From positions 1 to 32,415 of the forward strand of contig UQIQ01000019.1 of NCBI GenBank assembly GCA_900541185.1: 32,415 nucleotides of DNA, read 5' to 3'. The notes beneath the pieces were generated by a model, which was not told where the DNA came from, made no database searches, and saw only the letters and a program-made list of their open reading frames with translations. The number at the start of each line of letters is the position of its first letter. Within the stretch, counting starts at the first letter, position 1. Shown here one piece after another: positions 15,693 through 23,792 of this stretch. This DNA is from an uncultured Collinsella sp. GTDB taxonomy: Bacteria; Actinomycetota; Coriobacteriia; Coriobacteriales; Coriobacteriaceae. A program made the translations under genes and the position numbers.

Positions 15693-18350
15693 ATGAGTGC
15701 TGACTACCCGTCAATGACTACGGCCGAGATTCGCTCCAAGTTCCTCAACTTCTTTGAGGAGCGCGGTCTTAAGCTCTATCCTTCTTCGTCCCTCGTCCCC
15801 GACGATCCTTCGCTGCTGCTTGCCAACGCCGGCATGAACCAGTTTAAGGAGTACTACCAGGGCAAGAAGACCATGAAGGAGATCGGCGCTATCTCCTGCC
15901 AGAAGTGCGTCCGCACCAACGACATCGATTGCATCGGCGAGGACGGCCGTCACCTGTCCTTCTTCGAGATGCTCGGCGACTTCTCCTTTGGCGGCGTCTC
16001 CAAGCAGCAGGCTTGCGCCTGGGCCTTTGAGCTCATCACCAAGGAGTTCAAGCTGCCGCTCGACCGCCTGTACTTTACCGTCTTTACCGAGGACGACGAG
16101 ACCCACGACGTGTGGCGTTCTCTGGGCGTTGCCGAGGACCACATCTCCCGCCTGGGCGAGGACGACAACTTCTGGGCCGCTGGCCCCACTGGCCCCTGCG
16201 GTCCCTGCTCCGAGATCTACTTTGACATGGGCGAGGAGGTCGGCTGCGGTAGTCCCGACTGCAAGCCCGGCTGCGACTGCGACCGCTTCCTGGAGTTCTG
16301 GAACCTCGTCTTTACCCAGTATGATCGCCAGGAGGACGGCTCCATGCCGGAGCTGCCGCACCGCAACCTCGATACGGGCATGGGCCTGGAGCGCATGGCC
16401 GCCATCATGCAGCACAAGACCGCCAACTACGACGGCGACTTGATGCAGCATCTCATCAAGCTGGGCGAGAAGATTAGCGGCAAGACCTATGACGCCGACG
16501 ATTACTCCGGCGCCAGCCGCTCCCTGCGTATCATCGCCGACCACTCCCGTGCCGTCGACTTTATGATCTCGGACGGCATCCTTCCCGGTAACGAGGGTCG
16601 CGAGTACGTCCTTCGCCGCCTGCTCCGTCGTGCCGTGTTCCACGGTCGCCTGCTGGGCATCGAGGGCGCCTTCCTGACCAAGTTCATCGACGAAGTCAAC
16701 GCTCAGATGGGCGAGGCTTATCCCGAGCTGCTCAAGAACGTCGCCCTCGTCAAGGGTATCGTCGCATCCGAGGAGGAGCGCTTCTCCACGACGCTCGACA
16801 ACGGCCGTGTTTACCTGGACGAGGCCCTGGCAGCGCTTGCCGAGGGCGCTGTGCTTCCGGGCGACGTTGCCTTTAAGCTGCACGACACCTTTGGTTTCCC
16901 CATCGACCTGACCGTCGAGATCGCCGGCACCGCTGGCCACGATGTCGATATGGACGGCTTCACTGCCTGCATGGAGGACCAGAAGGCCCGCGCCCGCGCC
17001 AATGCCAAAGGCGACGCCTGGGGCAGCTTCAACGACGTTTGGGTCGAGCTTTCCGACAAGGTCGCCGCGACTGAGTTCGACGGCTATGACAACGATGTGA
17101 TCGAGGGCGCCAAGGTTGTTGCCATCGTGCGCAACGGCGAGTCCGTCGAGTCCGCTGCCGCCGGCGAGGACGTCGAGGTCGTTCTCGACCGCACTCCGTT
17201 CTATGCCGAGATGGGTGGCCAGCAGGGCGATGCCGGCGAGCTTTCCGCCGAGGGCGTTGTTCTGACCGTTTCCGATACCAAGAACCACAACGGCCTGTAT
17301 GCTCACGTCGCCCACATTGCCGAGGGCACGCTGGCCGTCGGTGCTACCGTGACCGCTGCGCTCGACGCCGAGCGCCGTGGCTTCCTGCGCCGCAACCACA
17401 CCGCCACCCACCTGCTCGACGCTGCGCTTAAGCAGGTCCTGGGCGAGCACGTCTCCCAGGCCGGCTCGCTGGTGACGCCCGAGCACCTGCGCTTTGACTT
17501 TACGCACTTCGAGGCCCTGTCCTCCGAGCAGCTCAAGGCTGTCGAGGACCTGGTCAACCAGCAGATCTTCGCTTCCAAGCCGGTCGTGACCCGTGTCATG
17601 GGCATCGACGAGGCTAAGGCTGCCGGCGCTGTCGCCCTGTTTGGCGAGAAGTATGGCGACGTCGTCCGCGTTGTCTCCGTGGGCGCTGAGGACCAGCCGT
17701 TCTCCCGCGAACTCTGCGGTGGCACACACGCTGCCAACACCGCCGAGATCGGCCTGTTCAAGATCATTTCCGAGTCCTCCACGGGCTCCAATGTCCGCCG
17801 TATCGAGGCCGTGACCTCTAAGGGTGCCCTCGACTATATGGCCGACCGCCTGGCACTCGTTGACGCCGCTGCTACTGCGCTCAAGTGCCGCGTGGATGAG
17901 GTTCCCGCTCGCGTGGAGAACCTGCAGGCCGAGCTGCGCGAGACGTCCAATAAGCTCAAGAAGGCTCTGACCGGTGGCTCCTCCGACGCCATCTCCAGCG
18001 CCATCGAGGTCGCCGTCGAGCTCGACGGCTATAAGCTCGTTGTCGCTGAGCTCCAGGGCCTTGAGGCTGCCGACCTCCGCAACGTATGGGATACCGTGCA
18101 TCAGAAGGTCGCCGGCCCTGTCGCTTGTGTCGTCGCCAGCGTGACTGAGAAGGGCACTCCGGCCCTGCTCGCTGCCGGCTCCGATGACGCCGTCAAGGCC
18201 GGTTTCCACGCCGGTAACGTGATCAAGCAGATCGCGGGTCTGGTCGACGGTCGCGGTGGCGGTCGTCCCAACATGGCCCAGGCCGGTGGCAAGAATGCTG
18301 CCGGCATCGCCGATGCCCTCGCGGCCGCTAAGACCGCGCTCGGCGCCTAA
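15693..18350 (+). CDS. alaS: Alanyl-tRNA synthetase
   Basis: 885 residues. The ATG at 15693 follows GAGGAG; the frame could extend to 15603 but that would cross the terminator and promoter. The class II core is at the N-terminus (MTTAEIRSKFLNFFEERG, NAGMNQFKEYYQG, GPTGPCGPCSEIYFD). A middle tRNA-binding domain follows, then the editing domain with zinc ligands HTATH (RRNHTATHLLDAALKQ) and CGGTHAANT, which removes Ser/Gly misacylated to tRNA-Ala. The C-terminal oligomerisation (C-Ala) region ends in VDGRGGGRPNMAQAGGKN. Length and motif order are normal. It is followed 17 bases later by ruvX, a frequent gene order. Confidence 0.98.
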   Translation: MSADYPSMTTAEIRSKFLNFFEERGLKLYPSSSLVPDDPSLLLANAGMNQFKEYYQGKKTMKEIGAISCQKCVRTNDIDCIGEDGRHLSFFEMLGDFSFGGVSKQQACAWAFELITKEFKLPLDRLYFTVFTEDDETHDVWRSLGVAEDHISRLGEDDNFWAAGPTGPCGPCSEIYFDMGEEVGCGSPDCKPGCDCDRFLEFWNLVFTQYDRQEDGSMPELPHRNLDTGMGLERMAAIMQHKTANYDGDLMQHLIKLGEKISGKTYDADDYSGASRSLRIIADHSRAVDFMISDGILPGNEGREYVLRRLLRRAVFHGRLLGIEGAFLTKFIDEVNAQMGEAYPELLKNVALVKGIVASEEERFSTTLDNGRVYLDEALAALAEGAVLPGDVAFKLHDTFGFPIDLTVEIAGTAGHDVDMDGFTACMEDQKARARANAKGDAWGSFNDVWVELSDKVAATEFDGYDNDVIEGAKVVAIVRNGESVESAAAGEDVEVVLDRTPFYAEMGGQQGDAGELSAEGVVLTVSDTKNHNGLYAHVAHIAEGTLAVGATVTAALDAERRGFLRRNHTATHLLDAALKQVLGEHVSQAGSLVTPEHLRFDFTHFEALSSEQLKAVEDLVNQQIFASKPVVTRVMGIDEAKAAGAVALFGEKYGDVVRVVSVGAEDQPFSRELCGGTHAANTAEIGLFKIISESSTGSNVRRIEAVTSKGALDYMADRLALVDAAATALKCRVDEVPARVENLQAELRETSNKLKKALTGGSSDAISSAIEVAVELDGYKLVVAELQGLEAADLRNVWDTVHQKVAGPVACVVASVTEKGTPALLAAGSDDAVKAGFHAGNVIKQIAGLVDGRGGGRPNMAQAGGKNAAGIADALAAAKTALGA

Positions 18351-18367
18351 GAATCTAAGAAGTCGCT

Positions 18368-18796
18368 GTGGTTGCGCTCGCGCTGGACATAGGGGAGACC
18401 AGGATTGGCATCGCCGTCTCGAGCCGTGATGGCAAGATGGCGATGCCTGTCAAGGTGCTTCCGGCTGCCGAGGTCACCGGTATGGCCAAGACGTTCCGCT
18501 ACCTGGTTGAGGACTATGAGCCCGACATCCTGATAAGCGGACGTCCCCTGACCATGGCCGGTGAGCCCGGCCCTCAGGCCGAGCGCGTTGCCGCTGTGGC
18601 GCAAAAGATTGCCGACGAGCTCGATCTTCCTTTGGAGTTTGAGGACGAGCGTCTGTCCTCGCAAGAGGCCAAGCGTATCCTGCGCGAGCAGGGACTCAAC
18701 GAAAAGCAGATGAGGGGCAAGATCGACATGATTGCCGCCAGCCTGTTTTTGCAGACGTGGCTCGATCGTAAAAACGAGGAGGTTTCGCATGCCTAG
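18368..18796 (+). CDS. ruvX: RuvX/YqgF-type Holliday-junction resolvase-like nuclease
   Basis: 142 residues with a GTG start. The RNase H-like fold is shown by ALDIGETRIGIAVSS at the N-terminus, DILISGRPLTMAG in the middle (GLP-type motif), LEFEDERLSSQEAKRIL, and the C-terminal acidic helix KIDMIAASLFLQTWLD. YqgF proteins are implicated in processing the 5' end of pre-16S rRNA and resemble Holliday-junction resolvases. The end of the gene overlaps mltG by eight bases, and its last codons contain the AGGAGG ribosome-binding site for mltG. Confidence 0.92.
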   Translation: MVALALDIGETRIGIAVSSRDGKMAMPVKVLPAAEVTGMAKTFRYLVEDYEPDILISGRPLTMAGEPGPQAERVAAVAQKIADELDLPLEFEDERLSSQEAKRILREQGLNEKQMRGKIDMIAASLFLQTWLDRKNEEVSHA

Positions 18797-20222
18797 TGCT
18801 TCCGATCCGCGCCAGCCGAATCGTACACAGCAGCCGGCGTCGCGCCCTGCCCAGCCTGGCCAGCGTCCGGCACAGCCGACGCAGCGCGCAGCTCAGCCTG
18901 CCGCGCGCCCGGCGCAGTCTTTCTCTCGTTCGGCCCAACCTGTTCAACGGACGGGTCAGCAGCCTTCTGCTCGTTCGGTTCAGCATTCGGCTTCTCACGC
19001 GGCTCAGCAGCTCACTGCTCGTACGGCCCAGCCTGCAGGCGGCACCCGCTTTAAGCAGCAGGCACCTACCCAGCGAACGCAGGCCCCCCAATCGCATTCG
19101 CATCACGCTCGTGGTTCGCATGGCGTTGCTCCGGCGACCCGCTCGAGCTACAACACGCATGCTCGTCGCGGTGCTCAAAAGAAAAGCTCCCCGGTGCCTA
19201 TGATTATCGGTGGCGTCGTCGCCGTGTTGGCGCTTGCCGCGATCGCTTTCTTTGTCGTGCCGGCCGTCAAGGGTTTCTTTGCCGGTGAGGATACGAAGGT
19301 TACGGCTGGTCAGCAGGTTACGGTGACCATTCCCGATGGTGCTTCGGGCGATACGATCGCCTCGATTCTCTCCGAGAACCATATCGTCGAAAATCCCAAG
19401 GATTACTATGCGGCGGTGAAAAAGCTCAACGCCGATATATCGCTCAAGCCTGGTGATTATTCGTTCACCACACTCATGGATGCGACCAAGGTTGTTCAGC
19501 AGCTCATGGAAGGCCCCAACGCGGGCTCCAATGCGCTGACTATCCCTGAGGGCTTAACGGTCGATCAAGTCGCCGACCGTGTGGCCCAGGCCTACGACAG
19601 CATCTCTAAGGAAGACTTCCTCAACCAGGCCAAGGCCTCCAACTACGTGGACGACTATAGCTTCCTTAAGGGCGCCGCTAACGACTCGCTCGAGGGTTTC
19701 TTGTTCCCCAAGACCTATTCGTTGGGTGATTCGCCGACGGCCGATGGCGTGATTCGCGCTATGCTCGATCAGTTTAAGACCGAGTACAAGTCGCTTGACT
19801 TTGCGAGCTGCGAAGCCAAGATCAAGGAACGCTACGGTGTGGAGATGTCCGACTACGACATCGTCAACTTGGCCTCTATCGTTGAGCGCGAGGGCCTCAA
19901 CGCCGATCAACGTGCGCATGTGGCCTCGGTTTTCTACAACCGCCTTGCCGGCAAGCTCGATGGCCTGCGCTATCTCAATAGCGATGCGACTATGATGTAT
20001 GTCACCGGTGGCGAGGTTACCGCCGACGACCTGCAGAGCGATAGTCCGTATAACACCTATAAGCATGAGGGCCTGCCGCCCACGCCCATCTGCTCTCCGT
20101 CGCTCGAGGCGCTCAAGGCCACCCTTGAGCCGACCGACTCTGATGACCTGTATTTCTACATTACGCAGGACGAGGAGTACTTCTCGCAAACCTACGAAGA
20201 GCATCAACAGTCTTGGAATTAG
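18789..20222 (+). CDS. mltG: Endolytic murein transglycosylase MltG (YceG-like)
   Basis: 477 residues. The ATG at 18789 has AGGAGG seven bases upstream, inside ruvX. Residues 1-130 form an unusual cytoplasmic low-complexity region rich in Pro, Gln, Ala, Arg and His, with imperfect repeats of RPAQP/RAAQP type. One membrane helix lies at about 137-160 (PVPMIIGGVVAVLALAAIAF). The extracytoplasmic part starts with a LysM-like segment (VTIPDGASGDTIASILSENHI) and contains the YceG catalytic region EGFLFPKTYSL and NLASIVEREG, with catalytic Glu366. MltG cleaves nascent glycan strands and helps set peptidoglycan strand length. Confidence 0.94.
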   Translation: MPSASDPRQPNRTQQPASRPAQPGQRPAQPTQRAAQPAARPAQSFSRSAQPVQRTGQQPSARSVQHSASHAAQQLTARTAQPAGGTRFKQQAPTQRTQAPQSHSHHARGSHGVAPATRSSYNTHARRGAQKKSSPVPMIIGGVVAVLALAAIAFFVVPAVKGFFAGEDTKVTAGQQVTVTIPDGASGDTIASILSENHIVENPKDYYAAVKKLNADISLKPGDYSFTTLMDATKVVQQLMEGPNAGSNALTIPEGLTVDQVADRVAQAYDSISKEDFLNQAKASNYVDDYSFLKGAANDSLEGFLFPKTYSLGDSPTADGVIRAMLDQFKTEYKSLDFASCEAKIKERYGVEMSDYDIVNLASIVEREGLNADQRAHVASVFYNRLAGKLDGLRYLNSDATMMYVTGGEVTADDLQSDSPYNTYKHEGLPPTPICSPSLEALKATLEPTDSDDLYFYITQDEEYFSQTYEEHQQSWN

Positions 20223-20223
20223 T

Positions 20224-20721
20224 ATGAGGATTTTTAGCCCCAAACGTTACGTTGCCTCGGTCGATCGCATCGACCTTAATACCCTGTGGGCCGACGGCAA
20301 GCGCGCCATTCTGCTCGATCGCGATAACACCTTGGTGCCGCGAGACACCGAGCAGGTTCCCGCCGCGGTTTCCGCTTGGCTCGACGCCGCCCGCGCCAAA
20401 GGCTTTAAGCTGTGCATGGTGTCCAACAACTGGCATCGCGACCAGGTCATGAGCTCTGCGCGCGAGCTGGGACTCGAGGCCATCAGCCACGCCATGAAGC
20501 CGGCGCCGTTTGCCCTCAAGGCGGGCCTTAAGCGCCTCGGCGCCACAGCCGGCGAGGCGGTGCTGATCGGTGATCAGCTCTACACGGACGTGTGGAGCGG
20601 CAACTTCGCCGGCGTCGATACCATCCTGGTAAAGCCGCAGGCGACGCAGGACCTGTGGTATACGCAGATCTTCCGTATCTTTGAGCGCCGGGCCCTGCGC
20701 GACCTTCCCTGCGAGGAATAG
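20224..20721 (+). CDS. YqeG family HAD-IIIA phosphatase
   Basis: 165 residues, starting one base after the mltG stop. The HAD nucleophile motif is ILLDRDNTLVPRD (Asp32 and Asp34), motif II is MVSNN, and motif IV is VLIGDQLYTDVWSGN. The N-terminus IFSPKRYVASVDRIDL matches the YqeG signature. YqeG-like enzymes are predicted phosphatases; some relatives dephosphorylate phosphatidylglycerophosphate in plants and yeast, but the substrate here is undetermined. The gene is packed between mltG and aroK. Confidence 0.9.
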   Translation: MRIFSPKRYVASVDRIDLNTLWADGKRAILLDRDNTLVPRDTEQVPAAVSAWLDAARAKGFKLCMVSNNWHRDQVMSSARELGLEAISHAMKPAPFALKAGLKRLGATAGEAVLIGDQLYTDVWSGNFAGVDTILVKPQATQDLWYTQIFRIFERRALRDLPCEE

Positions 20722-20729
20722 GTCTCGTC

Positions 20730-21263
20730 ATGTCCCAGCACATCAAACACGGCTGCGACCATATCTTCTTTATCGGCTTTTTGGGCGCGGGCAAGTCGAC
20801 GCTTGCGCGCAACGTGGGCACCATGTTCAAGCGGCGTTTTATCGATACCGACCGTCTGGTCGTGCGCCGTTGCGGCAAGTCGGTAACCGAGATTTTTGAG
20901 ACCGAGGGCGAGGATCGTTTTCGCGAGCTCGAGACCTCGGCGCTCCGTTCGCTCCAAAGCGAGCGCAGCCTGTTGGTTTCGTGCGGGGGCGGTATCGTCG
21001 AAACGCCGGTGAATATTGAGCTGATGCACGAAATGGGTACGTGCGTGTACCTCGAGGGCGACTTCGAGGATTCGATTCGACAGATTCGTCGGTCCGACAC
21101 GCGCCCCGATTTCCGTTCGCCCGAGCATGCTGCGCGCCTGTTTGAGCATCGCCGTCCGCTGTATCGCCAGGCCGCCGACCTTACCCTTGATATTCGCAAC
21201 AAGTCCTTCGAGGACGTTTCCTACCTTTGTGCCGAGATGCTTTTGGAGCGTGGGCTGCTATGA
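20730..21263 (+). CDS. aroK: Shikimate kinase
   Basis: 177 residues. Walker A is GFLGAGKST (residues 16-24). The shikimate-binding acidic pair is IDTDR (Asp39, Asp41), the arginine lies in FRELE, the glycine triplet in SCGGGIV, and the C-terminal arginine in HRRPLYRQAADLTLD. All these residues are intact, so it is predicted to be active, phosphorylating shikimate with ATP. It overlaps the AroB-like gene by four bases (ATGA), the usual aroK-aroB arrangement. The other shikimate-pathway genes are not in the window. Confidence 0.92.
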   Translation: MSQHIKHGCDHIFFIGFLGAGKSTLARNVGTMFKRRFIDTDRLVVRRCGKSVTEIFETEGEDRFRELETSALRSLQSERSLLVSCGGGIVETPVNIELMHEMGTCVYLEGDFEDSIRQIRRSDTRPDFRSPEHAARLFEHRRPLYRQAADLTLDIRNKSFEDVSYLCAEMLLERGLL

Positions 21264-22369
21264 TTCGTCGTCAACTGATCAATTTCCAAAACCGCAGCGT
21301 CGATGTCCGTGTCGGATTGGGCGCGTTCGTTGAGTTGTCGCGCATGTTTGCCTCGACTGTGGGCAAGCCTAAGCGCGCGATGGTCGTTTGGAACGACGCC
21401 ACATCCGAGCGTTTTGGTGAGGTCGTCGAGCATGCGCTGGTCGACGCCGGTTTTGTCATGTCACAGCTTCCCCTCGAGGTTTCGCCTGCTGGTGCCACGC
21501 TTGCTGATGCCGATGCTATCTTTGGCGCCCTGACTGCCAATGGCATTACCTGTGACGATCTGGTTGTCGCCGTTGGCGATGCCGCAACCTGCTCGGTTGT
21601 TAGCTGGTGTGCCAATCAGTGGTGCGGCCGCACCGAGTGCGCGTTGCTGCCGACGACGTTCGACGCCATGCTCACGGTCGCGACGACCATGAAGCCGCTC
21701 GTCGCCTCGTCGTCGAATGCGCTTCCCGCTATCGCGTTCCGTCCTGAGCCGGGCTTGGTCGTGTGTGACCTCGACCTTGTTCGCGAGGCGGACCCCGAGT
21801 ACCTCAAGCTCGGCTATGTGGTACTTGTTGGTACCATGCTTTCGAGCAGCAAGTCCCGTTGGAATCAGTTTACTGAGACCGTTCCCGAGATTCTCGCGGG
21901 CGAGGAGGTTGCGCTCGTCAATGCAGTTCAATGGTCTCAGACTGCCCGCAAGGACGTACTGATGGCCACGAACCCGAGCGCCCGCCATGCGCTCGATTTT
22001 GGCAAGACGGGGGAGCGTACTCTGCGCGCTTGCTTGGGCGATGCTGCTTCGCAGGTTCCTGCCTATCAGCTGTTATCCGAGGGCATGCGCTTTGAGGCGC
22101 GCCTAGCACATGATGCCTGCGACTTCGATATCGATTACGTCTTTGAGGTCGATGACTGCCTGGAGGACTTTGGTATCGAGGAACTTGCCTTCGATCTGGA
22201 GCCTGCCGCATATATCGAGGAGTTCCGCAAGCAGCAGTTCGCTCGCTCGAACCGCAGCATGTTGCCGCTGCCCGCGGCACTTGGCGCCATTCGTCTAACG
22301 AGCGTTGAGGACGAGGTTCTTGAGCGCCATACTCACGCCTACTTGGCTTCACGCAAAGAACTTCTCTAA
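21260..22369 (+). CDS. 3-Dehydroquinate synthase-like protein, probable catalytically dead AroB
   Basis: 369 residues from the ATG at 21260, in the ATGA overlap with aroK. Context, length and the scaffold (an N-terminal half with VVAVGDAATCSVVSW and ALLPTTFDAML, then a helical half) point to the AroB family. The key residues are missing. The GGGVVGD dinucleotide motif is reduced to AVGD. The DSSVGGKT segment is replaced by DAMLTVATTMKPL. The metal-ligand motifs AEVIKYG, NFGHTxGH and HGExVAxGM read YVVLVGTM, DFGKTGER and LSEGMRFEA. All three zinc ligands (Glu, His, His) thus appear substituted. It may be a non-enzymatic or repurposed protein; the frame itself is intact with normal codon use. 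Confidence 0.75.
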   Translation: MIRRQLINFQNRSVDVRVGLGAFVELSRMFASTVGKPKRAMVVWNDATSERFGEVVEHALVDAGFVMSQLPLEVSPAGATLADADAIFGALTANGITCDDLVVAVGDAATCSVVSWCANQWCGRTECALLPTTFDAMLTVATTMKPLVASSSNALPAIAFRPEPGLVVCDLDLVREADPEYLKLGYVVLVGTMLSSSKSRWNQFTETVPEILAGEEVALVNAVQWSQTARKDVLMATNPSARHALDFGKTGERTLRACLGDAASQVPAYQLLSEGMRFEARLAHDACDFDIDYVFEVDDCLEDFGIEELAFDLEPAAYIEEFRKQQFARSNRSMLPLPAALGAIRLTSVEDEVLERHTHAYLASRKELL

Positions 22370-22375
22370 GATTTA

Positions 22376-22404
22376 TTGACATCCATTGTCTTTCGTATCA
22401 TGTT
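22376..22404 (+). promoter_or_regulatory. Candidate promoter for the M24 peptidase gene
   Basis: A consensus -35 TTGACA (22376-22381) follows aroB-like by seven bases. The -10 is ambiguous: TATCAT (22396-22401, spacer 14) or CATGTT (22399-22404, spacer 17). The leader would be about 90 nt and strongly structured. Confidence 0.5.
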
Positions 22405-22406
22405 GA

Positions 22407-22469
22407 GGGGCGGGTTTTCAATCGGTTGCGGATCGCATGCGATTCCGTCGTTCGGTTGAGACCCGTCCC
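22407..22469 (+). promoter_or_regulatory. Structured 5' leader of the M24 peptidase gene, unknown class
   Basis: GGGGCGGGTTTTCAA (22407-22421) can pair with TTGAGACCCGTCCC (22456-22469) through about 14 pairs with one bulge. An inner near-palindrome, GGATCGCATGCGATTCC (22430-22446), can form a second hairpin. No T-tract follows, so it is not a simple terminator. It does not match a riboswitch class I can recognise. Confidence 0.45.
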
Positions 22470-22501
22470 GTCTATATAGAGACAACAAGAAAGGAATCTG
22501 C

Positions 22502-23632
22502 ATGTCTGAGTTTGCTGCCGGTCCTGCCGGTCGTATCGAGCGTGTCCGTGCCCTGATGGCCGAGCGTGGCTACGACGCCATCGTGGTGCGCGACGAGGCC
22601 AACCTTCGTTGGCTTACGGGCGTGAAGGGCGTCTTCGACTACACCTTCGAGTTCCCGCACGCTGCGTTTATTACGGTCGACCAGTGCCTGTTCCACACCG
22701 ACTCGCGCTACCTCAACAGCTTTGAGGAGAACACGCCCGCCGGCAGCCCTTGGGTCTACGACATGGACGAGGGTACCATTCCCGGCTGGGTCGCCGGCAA
22801 GATCGCAGCCAACAAGTGCCGTGTCTGCGCTGTCGAAGACGATATGCAGATTAACTTCTACCAGGGTATTCAGCGCGGCCTGGAGGACCGTTCCGTCGCC
22901 TGCATGCTAACGCTGATGCACGACGACATCCGCAAGATGCGCGCCATCAAGGATGCCGAGGAGATCGAGCTCATGCGCCATGCGCAGTCGATCACCGATG
23001 CCGCCTTCCAGCATATGCTCGGCTTTATTAAGCCTGGTATGACCGAGAAGCAGGTTCGCAACGAGCTCGAGAACTTTATGTTCGCCAACGGCGCCGACAG
23101 CCTGGCCTTCGGCTCCATCGTGGCGAGCGGTCCCAACACCGCCAACCCGCATGCCGTGCCGAGCGACCGCGTGATCGAGAAGGGCGATTTCGTTCTTATG
23201 GATTACGGCGCGGGCTACTGCGATTACCGCTCCGACATGACACGCACCGTCGTGATGGGCGAGCCCACGCAGGAGCAGCTCGACCTGTACGCGCTCGTGC
23301 GCCGTACACACGAGGAGTGCGTCGCCGCCATCCATCCGGGCGTCGAGGGCAACGACATCTTCAAGCTCTCTAAGAAGATCATCGGCGATGCCGGCTATGG
23401 CGATTACTACAACCATGGTCTGGGCCACGGCGTTGGTATCGACATCCACGAGCTGCCCAACTTCAACCGCAGTAAGAACACCATCGAGATCGGCTCGGTT
23501 GTCACCATGGAGCCCGGCGTCTACCTGCCCGGCGTGGGCGGCGTGCGCCTGGAGGACTACGGCGTGGTCACCGAGAACGGCTACGAGCCCTTCACCAAGA
23601 CCCCGCACGACCTGCACATTATCGACTGCTAG
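22502..23632 (+). CDS. M24 family Xaa-Pro aminopeptidase
   Basis: 376 residues, ATG preceded by AGAAAGGAATCTGC. The N-terminal creatinase-like domain (about 10-135) opens with RIERVRALMAERGYDAIVV. The pita-bread peptidase domain holds all five metal ligands: Asp in LMDYGAGY, Asp in YRSDMTRT, His in GLGHGVGIDIHE, Glu in TMEPGVY and Glu in VRLEDYG. The enzyme is a cytoplasmic dinuclear-metal peptidase that removes N-terminal residues preceding proline. The M24 peptidase-efp order is widespread in bacteria and fits a shared link to proline-rich proteins. It has its own terminator before efp. Confidence 0.95.
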   Translation: MSEFAAGPAGRIERVRALMAERGYDAIVVRDEANLRWLTGVKGVFDYTFEFPHAAFITVDQCLFHTDSRYLNSFEENTPAGSPWVYDMDEGTIPGWVAGKIAANKCRVCAVEDDMQINFYQGIQRGLEDRSVACMLTLMHDDIRKMRAIKDAEEIELMRHAQSITDAAFQHMLGFIKPGMTEKQVRNELENFMFANGADSLAFGSIVASGPNTANPHAVPSDRVIEKGDFVLMDYGAGYCDYRSDMTRTVVMGEPTQEQLDLYALVRRTHEECVAAIHPGVEGNDIFKLSKKIIGDAGYGDYYNHGLGHGVGIDIHELPNFNRSKNTIEIGSVVTMEPGVYLPGVGGVRLEDYGVVTENGYEPFTKTPHDLHIIDC

Positions 23633-23656
23633 TCTACTTCGGTAGATAGTTTGGGG

Positions 23657-23698
23657 CGGGGCGTCCGGATCGATTCGGACGCCCCGCGTTCTCTTTTT
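23657..23698 (+). terminator. Terminator after the M24 peptidase gene
   Basis: CGGGGCGTCCG (23657-23667) and CGGACGCCCCG (23676-23686) form a perfect 11-bp stem with loop GATCGATT, followed by a T-rich run ending in TTTTT. Confidence 0.88.
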
Positions 23699-23709
23699 AT
23701 GCGCTCGCC

Positions 23710-23735
23710 GCAGGCGCCGCCTGCAAGTGTATAAT
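23710..23735 (+). promoter_or_regulatory. Candidate efp promoter with adjacent palindrome
   Basis: A consensus -10 TATAAT lies at 23730-23735, about 58 nt before efp. The expected -35 position is occupied by the perfect palindrome GCAGGC-GCC-GCCTGC (23710-23724) and not by a -35 match. The palindrome could be an operator or a chance structure. Confidence 0.5.
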
Positions 23736-23792
23736 TTCTATCGTATGTAATCTGGACGCTTGTGCGTTCTGCCCATAACAAGAAAGGTCGCT

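Noticed and set aside
15711..18209. 832-codon open frame antisense to alaS
   Set aside because: Same artefact: a GC-rich shadow of a well-supported gene with no recognisable domain.
18732..18788. Upstream start for MltG within ruvX
   Set aside because: The ATG at 18789 has a perfect AGGAGG; the longer form has no support.
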